Shown: positions 45,861-56,044 of the stretch, piece after piece
Position numbering within the stretch: position 1 is the stretch's first letter
Layout of the letters: each line of letters opens with the position of its first letter
NCBI RefSeq assembly: GCF_964186625.1
Contig: NZ_OZ075108.1
Location: 1,364,001 to 1,428,000, forward strand
DNA: 64,000 nucleotides
DNA from: Asticcacaulis sp. MM231
GTDB taxonomy: Bacteria > Pseudomonadota > Alphaproteobacteria > Caulobacterales > Caulobacteraceae
Reading direction: 5' to 3'
Position numbers and translations under genes: made by a program
The notes under the pieces: model-generated
The model's input: the letters and a program-made list of their open reading frames with translations, nothing else
What the model was told of the DNA's origin: nothing
Databases searched by the model: none

Positions 45861-47311
45861 GCGAACACCTTGTCACGCAGGCGGTTGACGATCTTCTGCG
45901 CGGGCGCGCGGATATTGTTGAGATTAAGGGCGATAGCCAGGGCGCCATACACAAGGACGCCGGTCGTGCCCCTGATCACCAGATCGACGATCGGCAGACC
46001 AAAGGTCGGCAGCAGGGCGACCGCGCCCATCATGACGCCGACGGCCAGCAGGGGGCGGGCCAGATCGGCCACATGAACCGGCAGGGCCAGAGCGCGCAGG
46101 CCGAGCAGCCACGAGCCGATCAGGCCCAGCCCAAAGCTGATGCAGGAGGCGAGCGCCGCGCCCATCAGGCCCATGACCGGGATTAAAAGGACATTGAGCG
46201 CCACATTGCTGACGGCCGGAATGGCCATGGCGACGATGAGCAGGAGGGTGCGCTTGGCGAGCGTGAAGGCCTGCAGGAAATAGTAGGTATTGAGGCCGGA
46301 AAACAGCGCGCCGAGGCTGATCAGCGGGGTGACCAGAAGCGCCTGCTGGCGCAGGCCTTCGCCGATAAGAAGCGTGCCGAGCGAAGGCGCCACCATGATC
46401 AGCCCGCCCACTGCGGGGAACAGGACGAAGGCCATGGTGCGCAATTGCAGGGCCGCGACCTGTTTCAGACCGTCCACATCGTCGTGTTCGAGGGCGTGGA
46501 CCATGGCCGGGCCGCCGGCGGCACCGAACCAGATGAACAGGACGTCGAGGATGCGCGAGGCGAGCGAGAAGCCGGCATGGTAGGCGCCGGCCTCGGTGTC
46601 ATTGAGGAACCAGGCGATGAGGAAGCGATCAACCGTATAGAGCGCCAGCGTCAGGATCAGGCTGGCCGAGACTGGGAAGCCGTAATGGACGTAAGTCTTG
46701 GCCTTTTCAGCGCTGAAGCGGCCTTTCAGGGCGCGGCCCCAGTCTTCGCGGGCGACGAAGGGCAGGCAAATCAGGGCGATCAGGCCGCCACCGACGATGG
46801 GGGAGGCGCCGCCAAGGCCAAGCGTGGCGCACATAGCGCCGAGGCCAAAGCCGCCGGCGGTCTGGATCATGTCGAGGATAGAGGCGGCGCCGACGCGGCC
46901 TTCGGAACGGCGCTGTTCCTGCACTAGCTTGATCAGCGAACGGAAGATGACGCAGCCGAGGCTAAGCCCCATGGCCATTTTCAGCGCGCCATGCAGCGGC
47001 CATAGCCACAGGCCAAGCGCGCAGATGAGGGTGAAGACGACCGCGACCATGGCGAACAGGCGGTAGACCGTGCCGTAAAGTTCGGGGGCGGTGGCGTCGG
47101 TGCGCGATTCCGACGGATAGAAGCGCGCCATGGCGGCTTCGATCCAGGTGAAGAAGACGGTTTGCGCCAGGCTGGATATGCCGAAGGCCAGGGCGTAGCG
47201 GCCGTAGTCTTCAGGCGAAAGCACGCGCGTGAACACCATCAGGGTGGCGAACCCGATCAGGCCTTGCAGGATATTGGCGGGCAGGTAGCCCCAGAGGCCT
47301 CTAAGGAACAT
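45857..47311 (-). CDS. hfsF: holdfast repeat-unit flippase HfsF (Wzx-like)
   Basis: 484 aa with 12-14 hydrophobic helices and MOP-superfamily character (LPANILQGLIGFATLMVFTR, ARFYPSESRTDATAPELYG, YTVDRFLIAWFLNDTEAGAY). Expected to move lipid-linked holdfast units across the inner membrane. The start ATG overlaps the hfsE stop (ATGA), and the stop overlaps the hfsG start. Confidence 0.88.
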   Translation of the reverse strand: MFLRGLWGYLPANILQGLIGFATLMVFTRVLSPEDYGRYALAFGISSLAQTVFFTWIEAAMARFYPSESRTDATAPELYGTVYRLFAMVAVVFTLICALGLWLWPLHGALKMAMGLSLGCVIFRSLIKLVQEQRRSEGRVGAASILDMIQTAGGFGLGAMCATLGLGGASPIVGGGLIALICLPFVAREDWGRALKGRFSAEKAKTYVHYGFPVSASLILTLALYTVDRFLIAWFLNDTEAGAYHAGFSLASRILDVLFIWFGAAGGPAMVHALEHDDVDGLKQVAALQLRTMAFVLFPAVGGLIMVAPSLGTLLIGEGLRQQALLVTPLISLGALFSGLNTYYFLQAFTLAKRTLLLIVAMAIPAVSNVALNVLLIPVMGLMGAALASCISFGLGLIGSWLLGLRALALPVHVADLARPLLAVGVMMGAVALLPTFGLPIVDLVIRGTTGVLVYGALAIALNLNNIRAPAQKIVNRLRDKVFA

Positions 47312-48828
47312 CAGCGGACCGTCTTCGCATCGCCGAGCAGGCAGGGAATGGTCATGGCCATGATGTAGAGATCAAACCAGATCGAATGGCGCTCGATATA
47401 TTCGACATCAAGCCCGATGCGGCGGCGCACATCATCGGCATTATCGAGCGGACCGCGCGACCCCTTGATGGCGGCCCAGCCGGTGACGCCCGGCTTCATG
47501 CGGTGGCGCCAGGCATATTCGGCCACCAGACGCGCGGACTCATCCGGGCCGGTGCGCATACCGATGGCGTGCGGACGCGGCCCCACCAGCGACATCTCGC
47601 CTTTCAGCACGTTGAACAGTTGCGGTAGTTCGTCGATGCTGGTCTTGCGGATAAAGCGGCCGACCGGCGTGACGCGTGGATCGCCCTTCGTCACCTGCTG
47701 CTGAGCGGTGTGGTCGGTCATGTGGGTGTACATCGAGCGGAACTTCCACACCAGAATGACTTCGTTGTTGAAGCCATGGCGGCGCTGGCGGAAGAAGACG
47801 GGGCCGGGGCTGTCAAGCTTGATCAACAGGGCGACGACCAGCATGAGCGGCGCGAAGATGAGGAAGGCGAGGGTGCCGATGAGCAGGTCTTCGCCGCGTT
47901 TCAGCATGGCCTTGCGCTCGTCTTCCGACACGCCGGAGACGCGGGCCAGCGGAATATCGGCGACGCGCGCCCAGGCGGCCTTGGCGGCGTTGTCATTGTC
48001 CATGTCGACGAACAGCGACACCTCATTGGGCAGGCTGCGCAGCTTCTCGATGATGGTCTTGACCCGCGCCTTGGCGGAGGTGTCGAGGGCCACCACGATC
48101 TGATCGACATAGGGGGTGATCTTGTGGCCCAGAAGCGACTGGACATCGCCCAGCACAGGCACGCCGACAAGGGCGTGCGGATTGCGCGCCAGACGATCGT
48201 CGAAGATGCCCAGAATGTTGACGTGGCGCTCGGCGAGGGCGGCTTCGATCAGCTTTTCGGCATATTTGGTGGCGCCAACGATGACGATGCTGGGGATGAG
48301 CTTGCCCTGGCGACGCCAGCGTTCGACCACACGCCACCACAACAGGTGCTGGATCATGAAATAGATCAGGCTGATGCCCGTCCAGAAGCGAACGGCGGCG
48401 GTGACGGCGTAGTCATTGATGGAAAAATCAGCCAGGACATCGGCCAGGAGATAGCCGGCGCCGAAGATCAGGGTCAGCTTGACCAGATGAACCGATATGC
48501 GCGCATTGCGGCCAAAGCGGTAAAGTCCGCAGACATAAAGGGCCCAGTAGATGCCGAGTGTGGCGGCGATAAAGGGCAGGATATTGCCGAGCGGGCTGGT
48601 GAAAAAGCCATGCGGCGCCACGACGCGGGCGCAGGTGACAGCCAGGAAAACCAGGGCGAGGAAATCTATGGTGCGGAAGAGGCGCACAAACATGTCACCG
48701 CTGCGCCGTTCTCTGGCGGAGACCAGCTTCTCCGGCCGGAACGGGCCGCGGCGATTGCGCGGATCACCCGGCAGGATGTCTGTCGCGGTCGCATCATCGA
48801 GCGTGGTGAGGGGGAGGGCGGCGTTCAT
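47311..48828 (-). CDS. hfsE: undecaprenyl-phosphate sugar phosphotransferase HfsE
   Basis: 505 aa. Four N-terminal helices and a CoA-binding-like domain ([25 protein letters not shown]) are followed by the bacterial sugar-transferase domain: a helix-loop at [67 protein letters not shown] and GPRPHA. It transfers the first sugar-1-phosphate to undecaprenyl phosphate to start holdfast synthesis. First gene of hfsEFGH. Confidence 0.9.
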   Translation of the reverse strand: MNAALPLTTLDDATATDILPGDPRNRRGPFRPEKLVSARERRSGDMFVRLFRTIDFLALVFLAVTCARVVAPHGFFTSPLGNILPFIAATLGIYWALYVCGLYRFGRNARISVHLVKLTLIFGAGYLLADVLADFSINDYAVTAAVRFWTGISLIYFMIQHLLWWRVVERWRRQGKLIPSIVIVGATKYAEKLIEAALAERHVNILGIFDDRLARNPHALVGVPVLGDVQSLLGHKITPYVDQIVVALDTSAKARVKTIIEKLRSLPNEVSLFVDMDNDNAAKAAWARVADIPLARVSGVSEDERKAMLKRGEDLLIGTLAFLIFAPLMLVVALLIKLDSPGPVFFRQRRHGFNNEVILVWKFRSMYTHMTDHTAQQQVTKGDPRVTPVGRFIRKTSIDELPQLFNVLKGEMSLVGPRPHAIGMRTGPDESARLVAEYAWRHRMKPGVTGWAAIKGSRGPLDNADDVRRRIGLDVEYIERHSIWFDLYIMAMTIPCLLGDAKTVR

Positions 48829-49062
48829 GACCTGGCTGATATGGCGAGTTTTCTTATGCGGTAAACCTACACAACTTGACTTAGGAGCCGGTTAACAGGC
48901 GGCGTTTTTCCCGAAATAATCGAGGTTTCGGGTTTCGTGCCAGGTGGGGGGAGGTTAAAACGCGCGTTGCGCCGCCATGGGCAGGGCTTGAGAAAAAGCC
49001 TGTGCAACATTTACAAGCAGGGCGTTGCCTTTTTAAAACGAACGCGCTAAGTGATCCGTAAC

Positions 49063-49154
49063 GGAGACGTGGCCGAGAGGCTGAAGGCACTCGTTTGCTA
49101 AATGAGCGTACCCCTAAAAGGGTACCCAGGGTTCGAATCCCTGCGTCTCCGCCA
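49063..49154 (+). tRNA. tRNA-Ser (GCT anticodon)
   Basis: Acceptor stem GGAGACG (49063-49069) pairs with CGTCTCC (49144-49150), followed by G and an encoded CCA. D-arm GGCCGAGAGGCT, anticodon loop with GCT (TTTGCTAAA), a long variable arm (GTACCCCTAAAAGGGTAC) and T-arm GGGTTCGAATCCC. The long variable arm confirms a class II Ser tRNA. A truncated integrase follows, as expected for a tRNA integration site. Confidence 0.97.
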
Positions 49155-49303
49155 TCCCCCCTTTCCATAGTTTTCATAACTGACCGATAACCCTTATTTT
49201 ATAAGGGTTTGCGCGTTTTGGCTTGATCGTAGGTTTCCTTAATGTTCCCATCTACCCGCCGTCGTTGGTGGGATCGGTGGTGGGATTTGGAACGGGTTTT
49301 TTC

Positions 49304-50290
49304 ATGGCAAATCGTACTGCAAAGACGCTCACGACGAAGGGGGTAGCGGCGCTTTCCAAGCCCGGCAGGCACCCTGATGGCGACGGGCTTTATCTGAAAA
49401 TATCGCCAACAGGCGGAAAGGCGTGGATATTTCTTTTCAGGATGCCTGGGATGCGAAAAGAAATGGGCCTTGGTGGGATCACCGATGTCACCTTAGCCGA
49501 AGCCCGGGAACTGGCCGACATAGCGCGGAAAATGGTCAGGAGTGGGAAAAACCCGATCATCGAGCGCAAACTCGGTAATCGCACGGTAGCGGATACGCCG
49601 ACCTTCAGGGTTTTTGCGGAGGCATACGTTAAGTCAATTGAAAGCCAGTGGAAAAACGCGAAGCACAGAGCACAATGGAAAATGACACTTGAGGTGTATG
49701 CCGCCCCCCTTCATGACAAACTGCTATGTGACATAGACACCAATGACATCCATCACGTCCTCACCAGGGACAATCTGTGGAATACCAAGTCTGAAACGGC
49801 CAGCCCGCATCAGGGGGCGTATTGAGACCATCCTGGATGCCGCCCGGGTTAAGGGTTATCGCAAAGGGGAAAACCCCGCACGCTGGGAAGGTCATCTGGA
49901 GCATCTGTTGGGTAAGCGGAAGAAGCTCACGCGGGGGCATTTCGCGTCGATGCCATATGAGGAATTGCCGGACTTCATCAGGGACCTGAGAACACGGACA
50001 GCCAAAGTCGCCAGAGCGCTGGAGTTCCATATTCTATGCGCGTCCCGACCCGGCATGGTCGAACAGATGCTGATGACTGATGTGAACTTTGATGAACGCG
50101 TCTGGACGATCCCAAAAGAGCGGATGAAGCTCGAACGCAATCACATGGTTCCATTGTCACAACGCGCGATCGATATCCTGCTCGAAATGAAGAAAAACAT
50201 GAGAAACAATGTCGTCTTTTATGGCCAGAACCCCGGAGTGGGGAGTCCCCCCCGCTTCATAACAGTTCGTAGTTGTTCGGTATCCATTAT
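49304..50290 (+). pseudogene. P4-type tyrosine integrase, frameshifted and C-terminally truncated
   Basis: The frame from the ATG at 49304 shows the DUF4102 arm-binding domain (LTTKGVAALSKPGRHPDGDG, WIFLFRMPGMRKEMGLGG) and part of the core-binding domain. It breaks at about 49800 (extra base near GCCAGCCCG) and resumes in the next frame with RIRGRIETILDAARVKGYRK and LCASRPGMVEQ, the latter holding the first catalytic Arg. Sequence resembling integrase stops at about 50235. The HxxR box and the catalytic Tyr are missing, so the protein cannot recombine DNA. It is a relic of an element that entered at the adjacent tRNA-Ser. Confidence 0.88.
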
Positions 50291-50377
50291 GGGTAAAGAA
50301 TTGAGACTTTTTTGATTGACCGCAAGTTCACTTTTGATCTGATGCGAACGGTTCTGAAAAGGAGGATGTCGACATGG

Positions 50378-50623
50378 CAATCCGTTGCTCTCGAAGTCGC
50401 GCATATCGGTATTCGCGTGAATTCAATTCACCGGGGCTTGATCGACACCAATATGACCAGGAACGTCCAGCCTGAAATGCTGCAAATTCCGATGGGGCGC
50501 AGTGCAAAGCCAGACGAGGTTGCCAAAATGATGCTCTTTTTGGCGAGCGACGAGGCCAGCTATTCTACGGGCGCGGAATTCGTCATCGCCGGTGGCTCAA
50601 CGATGGGCGTCCCACGCCATTGA
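50378..50623 (+). pseudogene. short-chain dehydrogenase/reductase, C-terminal fragment
   Basis: About 80 residues: ALEVAHIGIRVNSIHRGLID, then IPMGRSAKPDEVAKMMLFLASDEASYSTGAEFVIAGG. This is the end of a classical SDR (the usual HPG reads HRG). The Rossmann glycine motif and catalytic YxxxK are absent upstream, where sequence joins the integrase relic. A non-functional remnant. Confidence 0.85.
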
Positions 50624-50796
50624 CCAAGCGCCGGGCTGGGATCATCTTCGCCTGATCGGGCCAGGCGGTTCAAAGAGGCCGGGTTCAGCCATGATTGTCA
50701 TGGAAACATGACGGAACCTTAATGCTGCCCCCCGTTGCATCAGCCGCAAAATGTAGCGATGCTGACTTGTCATTTTATCGCTTCAAGGTTTTCCTC

Positions 50797-51909
50797 ATGA
50801 TCCGTAAGTTCACCGGTTCCACGCAATCCTGTCTTGCCATAGCGATAAGTCTGTTGCTTGTCGCGACGTCCTCTCAGGCGCAGACGTACCAACCGTCATT
50901 TCACCCGGAGGCCTTGAAAGGCCCGCCCGTCGGAGCCCGCAACGAAGTGCTGGTCCTCGGCACGACGCATCTCTCCAATATGCCCAAAACCTTTGATCCT
51001 GAGACGCTGTCGCCGCTTCTGGATCGCCTGGCGGCATGGCATCCGACCGCCATCGCTACTGAAGACCTGTCTGGCCTTCAGTGTGACAGTCTGCGCCGCT
51101 ATCCCGCGCGCTATGCCGATACCGTCAAGACCTATTGTCCCGACCCTACGCTTGCCGGAAACGCCACGGGGCTTGACGTTCCGGCCGCCAATGCCGAGGC
51201 TGAGCGTTTGCTGGCCAGTTGGCCGAAGGCGCCAACATCGATGCAGCGACGGCATCTGGCGGCGGTTTTTCTGGCTGCGGGTGAGCGTGGCTCCGCCTTG
51301 GTACAATGGCTACGGCTGGAGGCTGCGGAGCGTCACCCCGGCGATGGCCTGAATGAGGACCTTGTCACCGCATTGGATAAGCTGAAGGATCGTCGTAATG
51401 AGACCAGTCTGATCTCCGCCGCGCTTGCCGCGCGACTGGGGTTGGAGCGTCTTTGGAGTGTGGACGACCATTCGGCCGACACGCCGGACCCTGCCGATCC
51501 CTTAGAGGCGAAAGCTTTTAACGATGCAATTACGCAGGCGTGGAGCAATGCGGCCACGCAAGCGCGACAGGCCGATAATGGCCGCTTGCAGGAAGGCCTG
51601 GCGAAGTCGGACGGTGTCCTTGATATGTACAGGTCTTTTAACGCGCCGGAGGCGGCGATGCAGATCTATCAATCCGACTTTGGCGCGGCGTTTATGGAGC
51701 CGTCGCCACAGGGGTTCGGGCGCAAGTATCTGGGATATTGGGAGACGCGGAACCTGCGCATGGTGTCCAACATCCGAGATGTGCTTGGTCAATATCCGGG
51801 CACCCGCCTGCTGGCGATCGTGGGGGCATCGCACAAAGGCTATTATGAAGCCTATCTCAATCAGATGCATGACGTGAATTTGGTCGATGCCATAGCTGTG
51901 CTCAAATGA
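50797..51909 (+). CDS. secreted DUF5694 family protein
   Basis: 370 aa from the ATG at 50797; residues 1-29 are a signal peptide (LLLVATSSQAQ). The opening block NEVLVLGTTHLSNMPKTFDP, TAIATEDLSG, and the closing RLLAIVGASHKGYYEAYL match the family, which is distantly TraB/haem-binding-like in layout. Function unknown. It is the only apparently intact gene between the integrase relic and the split MCP gene, so it may be cargo of the former element. Confidence 0.75.
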   Translation: MIRKFTGSTQSCLAIAISLLLVATSSQAQTYQPSFHPEALKGPPVGARNEVLVLGTTHLSNMPKTFDPETLSPLLDRLAAWHPTAIATEDLSGLQCDSLRRYPARYADTVKTYCPDPTLAGNATGLDVPAANAEAERLLASWPKAPTSMQRRHLAAVFLAAGERGSALVQWLRLEAAERHPGDGLNEDLVTALDKLKDRRNETSLISAALAARLGLERLWSVDDHSADTPDPADPLEAKAFNDAITQAWSNAATQARQADNGRLQEGLAKSDGVLDMYRSFNAPEAAMQIYQSDFGAAFMEPSPQGFGRKYLGYWETRNLRMVSNIRDVLGQYPGTRLLAIVGASHKGYYEAYLNQMHDVNLVDAIAVLK

Positions 51910-52511
51910 GCGGCATCTAAAAGTTGGACATTATGCGGCTTTACGCCAATGCGGCAGGGCGTAACTTGACCCAGCTAAAGGCGGTTAGGGCAAAGCGCTG
52001 GCGGCCGTGAAGGTGCCGAAGTCCGGAGGCATTGTGTTCATGCTGGCGGATATTGCAGCTTGAGAGCTTGCCAAGCACGTCGCCTGAAGCATCATCGGCG
52101 TTGTCGACATGATTTCGGGACTGGCCAGCCAGACCAATCTTATGGCCCTGAACGCCACGATTGAAGCGGCACGCGCCGCAGAGGCGGGCAAGGGGTTTGC
52201 GGTTGTGGCGTCTGAAGTGAAGGCTCTGGCCGGACAGACGGCCAAGGCGATGACGGAGATTTCGGCCAAGATTGAGCAGATCCAGAAAGCGACCGTGCGG
52301 GCTGTTGGTGTTATTCAGGGGATTACCAATACGATTCAGGAGATTAACAGCACATCGACCGCGATCGCCTCGGCCGTGGAACAACAAAATTCGACGACGC
52401 AGGAAATCGTGCAGGCCGTGAATCAGGCTTCTGCGGGCACGAGCGAAGTCACCGCGAACATTACAGGCGTCGCCCAGGCTGCCGAACAGACGGGGGGGGA
52501 CTCCCCACCAT

Positions 52512-53765
52512 TTAGCAAGCTGCAAGTTGAGGGCTTCCGATAGAATTTCGCTTAGCTGGATCGTAGGTAGTTTTTGTCTCCAGCATTGCGCAAGCGACCG
52601 CCAGTAGTCGGTCGGCGACACCTCTTAACGCCCTTCCGTGACTGTGGCCGCGACTTCGCAAGGCGCTATATTTTGCTCTGCTTGGCAGGTCATGTTGTGT
52701 TGCCACTCTCGCCCAGTGATAGATCGCGGTTCTCAATCGGCGGGAGCAAGCTTTCCGCATTTCTACACGACAGGATTTTCCGCTCCTCTTGGTAACCGGG
52801 GCTATGCCGGTTAAGGTACGCAAAGCGTGATAATCTCTCGCTCGGATGGCGTAGTGGGCCTCCGCGAGCAGCGTGGCGACGACGATCCTTCCCACTCCCG
52901 GCAAAGAGCGTAGGATCGCCGCGTCAGGCTGCTCGTTTAGCTGCCCCGGCTCGGCTTCCTGTTCGGCGAGCTTTGCGACCAGGATATCTAGCCGACGGGT
53001 GGCTTCCTTGAGCTGATGATTGACCAGCTTAACGCGCTCAGAGATCGCGGTGATGTGAGCGCTGGCTGCTTCTGTCGTACCCGGTGCGACAGTCAAGGCT
53101 GGCCGTTTTAGGATTTCCAGAACCTCGAACGCGGAGATCCTTCGAATGCGATGTGCGCTCAAGATCCTGGCAATCTTCTTCTGTTTAAGGGCTTGCGCAT
53201 GTATCGGCGTTGGCGCCAGAAGAAACAGATCCAGGAACCATTCCATCCCTACATCTTCAGTCAGATCAAGTGCTTGAGGGTAATAACGCCAGAGCTGTTG
53301 ACGGATACGGTTCGTAAGTTTGACGCGTTCTTCCTTCAACTCATCATTTATCCGGGACCATTCACGAAGCTCAACGATGGTTGGGTCCATGCTCTCCAGA
53401 TGACGAAAGCAATGGCGATCGGTCTTTAAAGATGATGCCAGAACCAGGGCGTCTCTTCGATCATCCTTAGCACCAGCCGGAGAAAAGCGATCCCTAAAAC
53501 GGTCGAGCTGCTTTGGATTGACCGAAAAAGCGAGTATCCCACGGTCCATTAGGGCTTCCACCACTGGGCCATGCGGCATCTCTATGGCTACCGCAATATC
53601 GGTTGGGTTTGGGGCATGCTCAAGCAACCAGTCAACCATAGCCCCAAGACCCAATCCGTCATGAGCGAAGGATTTTTGTATCGGACCTGAAGGTCCCAAA
53701 ATACAAACTTGATGTTCTGTGCTTGCCCAATCTACACCGACAAATAAAGTCGGCTCGTCTAACAT
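52512..53765 (-). CDS. IS110 family transposase
   Basis: 417 aa. The DEDD domain shows [28 protein letters not shown] and [13 protein letters not shown]. The transposase_20 domain contains [20 protein letters not shown] and [20 protein letters not shown]. Distinct from the transposases at 11016 and 58820, as shown by its length and insert ([20 protein letters not shown]). Frame intact. Confidence 0.95.
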   Translation of the reverse strand: MLDEPTLFVGVDWASTEHQVCILGPSGPIQKSFAHDGLGLGAMVDWLLEHAPNPTDIAVAIEMPHGPVVEALMDRGILAFSVNPKQLDRFRDRFSPAGAKDDRRDALVLASSLKTDRHCFRHLESMDPTIVELREWSRINDELKEERVKLTNRIRQQLWRYYPQALDLTEDVGMEWFLDLFLLAPTPIHAQALKQKKIARILSAHRIRRISAFEVLEILKRPALTVAPGTTEAASAHITAISERVKLVNHQLKEATRRLDILVAKLAEQEAEPGQLNEQPDAAILRSLPGVGRIVVATLLAEAHYAIRARDYHALRTLTGIAPVTKRSGKSCRVEMRKACSRRLRTAIYHWARVATQHDLPSRAKYSALRSRGHSHGRALRGVADRLLAVACAMLETKTTYDPAKRNSIGSPQLAAC

Positions 53766-53990
53766 TTGCGCCTCCTGTCATGTCGAGTCGCTGCGTCGCT
53801 TCGCCGTTCCCTGTACTGGCGCTCCAGGCTATATAGCCTTGGCGCAACTCCCCACTGGGCGTGCTCCGCAGTCAACCGATCGAGGTGCATGTCCCCCCCA
53901 GGCGTTCAAGGACGCAGGGGGCAAAAGGCTACTCTCGACCAGCCGACCCGTGACGGCTAGAATAATCCAAACCGCTGAGAAAGGGTACAG
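53766..53990 (-). ncRNA. candidate bridge RNA region of the second IS110-family element
   Basis: About 225 bp upstream of the transposase start and inside the element, without a gene. IS110-group elements encode their bridge RNA here. Inferred from position only. Confidence 0.4.
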
Positions 53991-54102
53991 GGGGGCGGCG
54001 TCTCAGGTTCTAAGCTCGTCGAACGAGCTTGCCCAACAGTCCGAAAAGCTGCGCTATGAGATGGATTCGTTCCTCGCTACGGTAAGAGCGGCTTAATGAA
54101 GC

Positions 54103-54127
54103 GGCGGGCCAGTCAATCTGGCCCGCC
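54103..54127 (+). terminator. hairpin after the MCP remnant
   Basis: Stem GGCGGGCCAG / CTGGCCCGCC with a 5-base loop, 7 bp after the TAA; the following tract is only weakly T-rich. Confidence 0.55.
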
Positions 54128-54212
54128 GATCTTATCGTATGGGGGGGGCGTTTGGCACCTCTGTTAACCACGCCCATTAATATCGCCGTTATTTAATTTT
54201 GCTATCTTGGCT

Positions 54213-54230
54213 CCCGTTGTTTTTGACTAT
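54213..54230 (+). promoter_or_regulatory. shared upstream motif, copy 1
   Basis: CCGTTGTTTTTGACTAT, ending ten bases before the GGDEF-EAL start. The same 17 bases with one change occur at 55921-55937 before the response-regulator gene. Confidence 0.4.
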
Positions 54231-54239
54231 TGAGCCAGC

Positions 54240-55817
54240 ATGCATGTGTTAAAGCGTTTCGGCAGACCGCCGCGTAGAGTAGGTCACACGGTTCAGACCG
54301 ACCTTTGGGCCGTCATGGCTGTAACTCTGACGGGCACCTTCGTTCTGCATCACTTCGACTGGTTTGAAGCTCTATACGAGTTCAGCCGTAGGTATGAGGC
54401 CCAAAGCTTCGATGACATGCTGGTCATCGTCCTGTTCATTGCGGTGGGCGCCACCTACTTTTCCATCCGGCGTTCCTTGGATATGCGCCGGGAATATGAG
54501 CTGCGCCTGAAAGTAGAAGGGCGAATGGAAACGCTTGCCCTGACCGACGCCCTGACCGGTCTGGCCAATCGTCGACATCTGTACAGCGTCCTTAAAAGCC
54601 GACTGGAAGAAAACTCAGCCGAGGCTTCGCCTTTTGCCGTGTGTATCTTTGATCTCGACCGCTTCAAGCCCATCAATGACGTTCACGGCCATCTTGTCGG
54701 CGACCAGCTCTTGCAGCAGATCGCGCAGCGTGCTCAGGGGCAACTTCGCTCGGGCGACATGTTGGCCCGCCTGGGCGGTGACGAATTCGCCCTGATCGTC
54801 AATACCCGAGATGTCGACGAGGATATATCCGGACTGGCCGAACGGCTTATCACAAGCCTGTCTGAGCCCTTCCATATCGACCAGCTTGTTTGCCATATCG
54901 GGGCGAGCATGGGAATCGCCTTTGCTCAGGGCTGTGCTTCGCAGACACCTGACGCTCTGTTGCAAAGGGCAGACCTGGCGCTTTATCGCGCCAAGACGGA
55001 AGGCCGCGGCACGTTCCGCTTTTACCAGGACGCCATGGACGCCAAGGCGCATGAGCGCACCCTTATTGAACTGGAACTGCGCAGTGCGGTCGAAAAGGGC
55101 GAAATCCGGCCCTATTTTCAGCCCCTGATATGCCTGCGTGATGGCCGGATTGAAGGCTATGAAATCCTGGCGCGCTGGGATCATCCTTCCTTCGGGCTTG
55201 TCACACCGGATCGCTTTATCACCGTAGCCGAGGAGGCGGGGCTGATTGGCGATATTTCGCTGTCGCTCCTGAAGCAGGCGTGCGAGCAGGCGCGTAGCTG
55301 GCCAAAGGGGACCTATCTCTCGCTTAATATTTCTCCGGTCCAGTTTCGGGATTGTCAACTCAGCACAAAAATTTGCGATATCCTGGACAGGACGGGGTTT
55401 TCCGCCGCCTGCCTGGAAATCGAAATCACCGAAAATGCGCTGGTGCATGATGTCGACGTGGCGCGCCGAACCCTCATCTCGCTGAAAGCCAGAGGGATGA
55501 CGCTGGCCCTCGACGATTTCGGCACGGGCTATTCCAGCCTGCAACACCTTCGGTCCCTGCCTTTCGACAAGCTCAAGATCGACCAGTCGTTCGTCACGAG
55601 TATGAGCGAGAGCGCGGAAAGCCGGAAGCTGGTCAAGGCCATCATCGCCATGAGCCATAGCCTTGGCCTGAAAACAACGGCGGAAGGCATCGAAACCCAT
55701 GCGCAAGCTCTGCGACTGACGCAGATGGGCTGCGAAACCGGACAGGGTTACCTGTTTGGCAAGCCGTCTCCGCAGGCGTGTCAGATCCTGTTGGACGGTG
55801 CCATCGGGGCGGCGTGA
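54240..55817 (+). CDS. membrane-bound GGDEF-EAL cyclic-di-GMP enzyme
   Basis: 525 aa. Two N-terminal membrane helices (about 25-42 and 60-78) precede a GGDEF domain (about 95-255) with an intact active site LARLGGDEFALIV and an inhibitory RxxD site (RSGD) five residues before it. An EAL domain (about 270-515) follows, with GYEILARW (EIL in place of EAL), LNISPVQF, EITENALVHD and ALDDFGTGYSS. Both activities look possible. Cyclic-di-GMP promotes holdfast production in Caulobacterales, which makes the proximity to the hfs genes notable. A 17-bp motif just upstream is shared with the response-regulator gene. Confidence 0.92.
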   Translation: MHVLKRFGRPPRRVGHTVQTDLWAVMAVTLTGTFVLHHFDWFEALYEFSRRYEAQSFDDMLVIVLFIAVGATYFSIRRSLDMRREYELRLKVEGRMETLALTDALTGLANRRHLYSVLKSRLEENSAEASPFAVCIFDLDRFKPINDVHGHLVGDQLLQQIAQRAQGQLRSGDMLARLGGDEFALIVNTRDVDEDISGLAERLITSLSEPFHIDQLVCHIGASMGIAFAQGCASQTPDALLQRADLALYRAKTEGRGTFRFYQDAMDAKAHERTLIELELRSAVEKGEIRPYFQPLICLRDGRIEGYEILARWDHPSFGLVTPDRFITVAEEAGLIGDISLSLLKQACEQARSWPKGTYLSLNISPVQFRDCQLSTKICDILDRTGFSAACLEIEITENALVHDVDVARRTLISLKARGMTLALDDFGTGYSSLQHLRSLPFDKLKIDQSFVTSMSESAESRKLVKAIIAMSHSLGLKTTAEGIETHAQALRLTQMGCETGQGYLFGKPSPQACQILLDGAIGAA

Positions 55818-55920
55818 TGAGCCCTGTTCGAATTCCTTTTTGATGTTCCACGGAGGTCTGTCGGAAGATGTCGAAACTTGAACACATTTTATGCGTTATG
55901 ACGCAATTTGCTTCATGTCA

Positions 55921-55937
55921 CCGTTGTTTTTAACTAT
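55921..55937 (+). promoter_or_regulatory. shared upstream motif, copy 2
   Basis: CCGTTGTTTTTAACTAT, 108 bp before the response-regulator start; 16 of 17 bases match copy 1. The surrounding 55818-56044 region has no gene. Confidence 0.4.
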
Positions 55938-56044
55938 CCATTAGGGGTTTTGATAACAGCCTTATTGTGCGATTGTGTCGTGTTTGACACTTTTTGCCTG
56001 CTGACCCAACCCGTGTGCCGCCACTCTTTGTAGTGAGTAACCCT

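Larger units (their letters stand above)
52496..53990 (-). mobile_element. IS110 family insertion sequence, apparently intact
   Basis: About 1.5 kb inserted in the MCP reading frame at a G run (ACGGGGGCGGCG in the reconstructed gene). The transposase lies close to one end (about 16 bp), leaving about 225 bp of non-coding DNA upstream of its start. This is the layout of classical IS110-group elements, in which the bridge RNA precedes the transposase. No obvious terminal inverted repeat. Ends are ambiguous by a few G residues. Confidence 0.85.
52000..54096 (+). pseudogene. methyl-accepting chemotaxis protein remnant split by an insertion sequence
   Basis: From 52094 the signalling domain is clear ([20 protein letters not shown], then [20 protein letters not shown]). 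It runs to AEQTG at 52495, then resumes after the inserted element at about 53991 as GAASQVLSSSNELAQQSEKL and MDSFLATVRAA, ending TAA at 54096. Upstream of 52094 the same frame (LADIAA, stop, ELAKHVA, stop) suggests decayed coiled-coil sequence, and no sensor or HAMP part remains. The gene is thus both 5'-truncated and interrupted. A hairpin (54103-54127) follows. Confidence 0.88.

Noticed and set aside
49063..54096. Functional genomic island with both attachment sites
   Set aside because: The integrase lacks catalytic residues and no duplicate of the tRNA 3' end was seen in the window.
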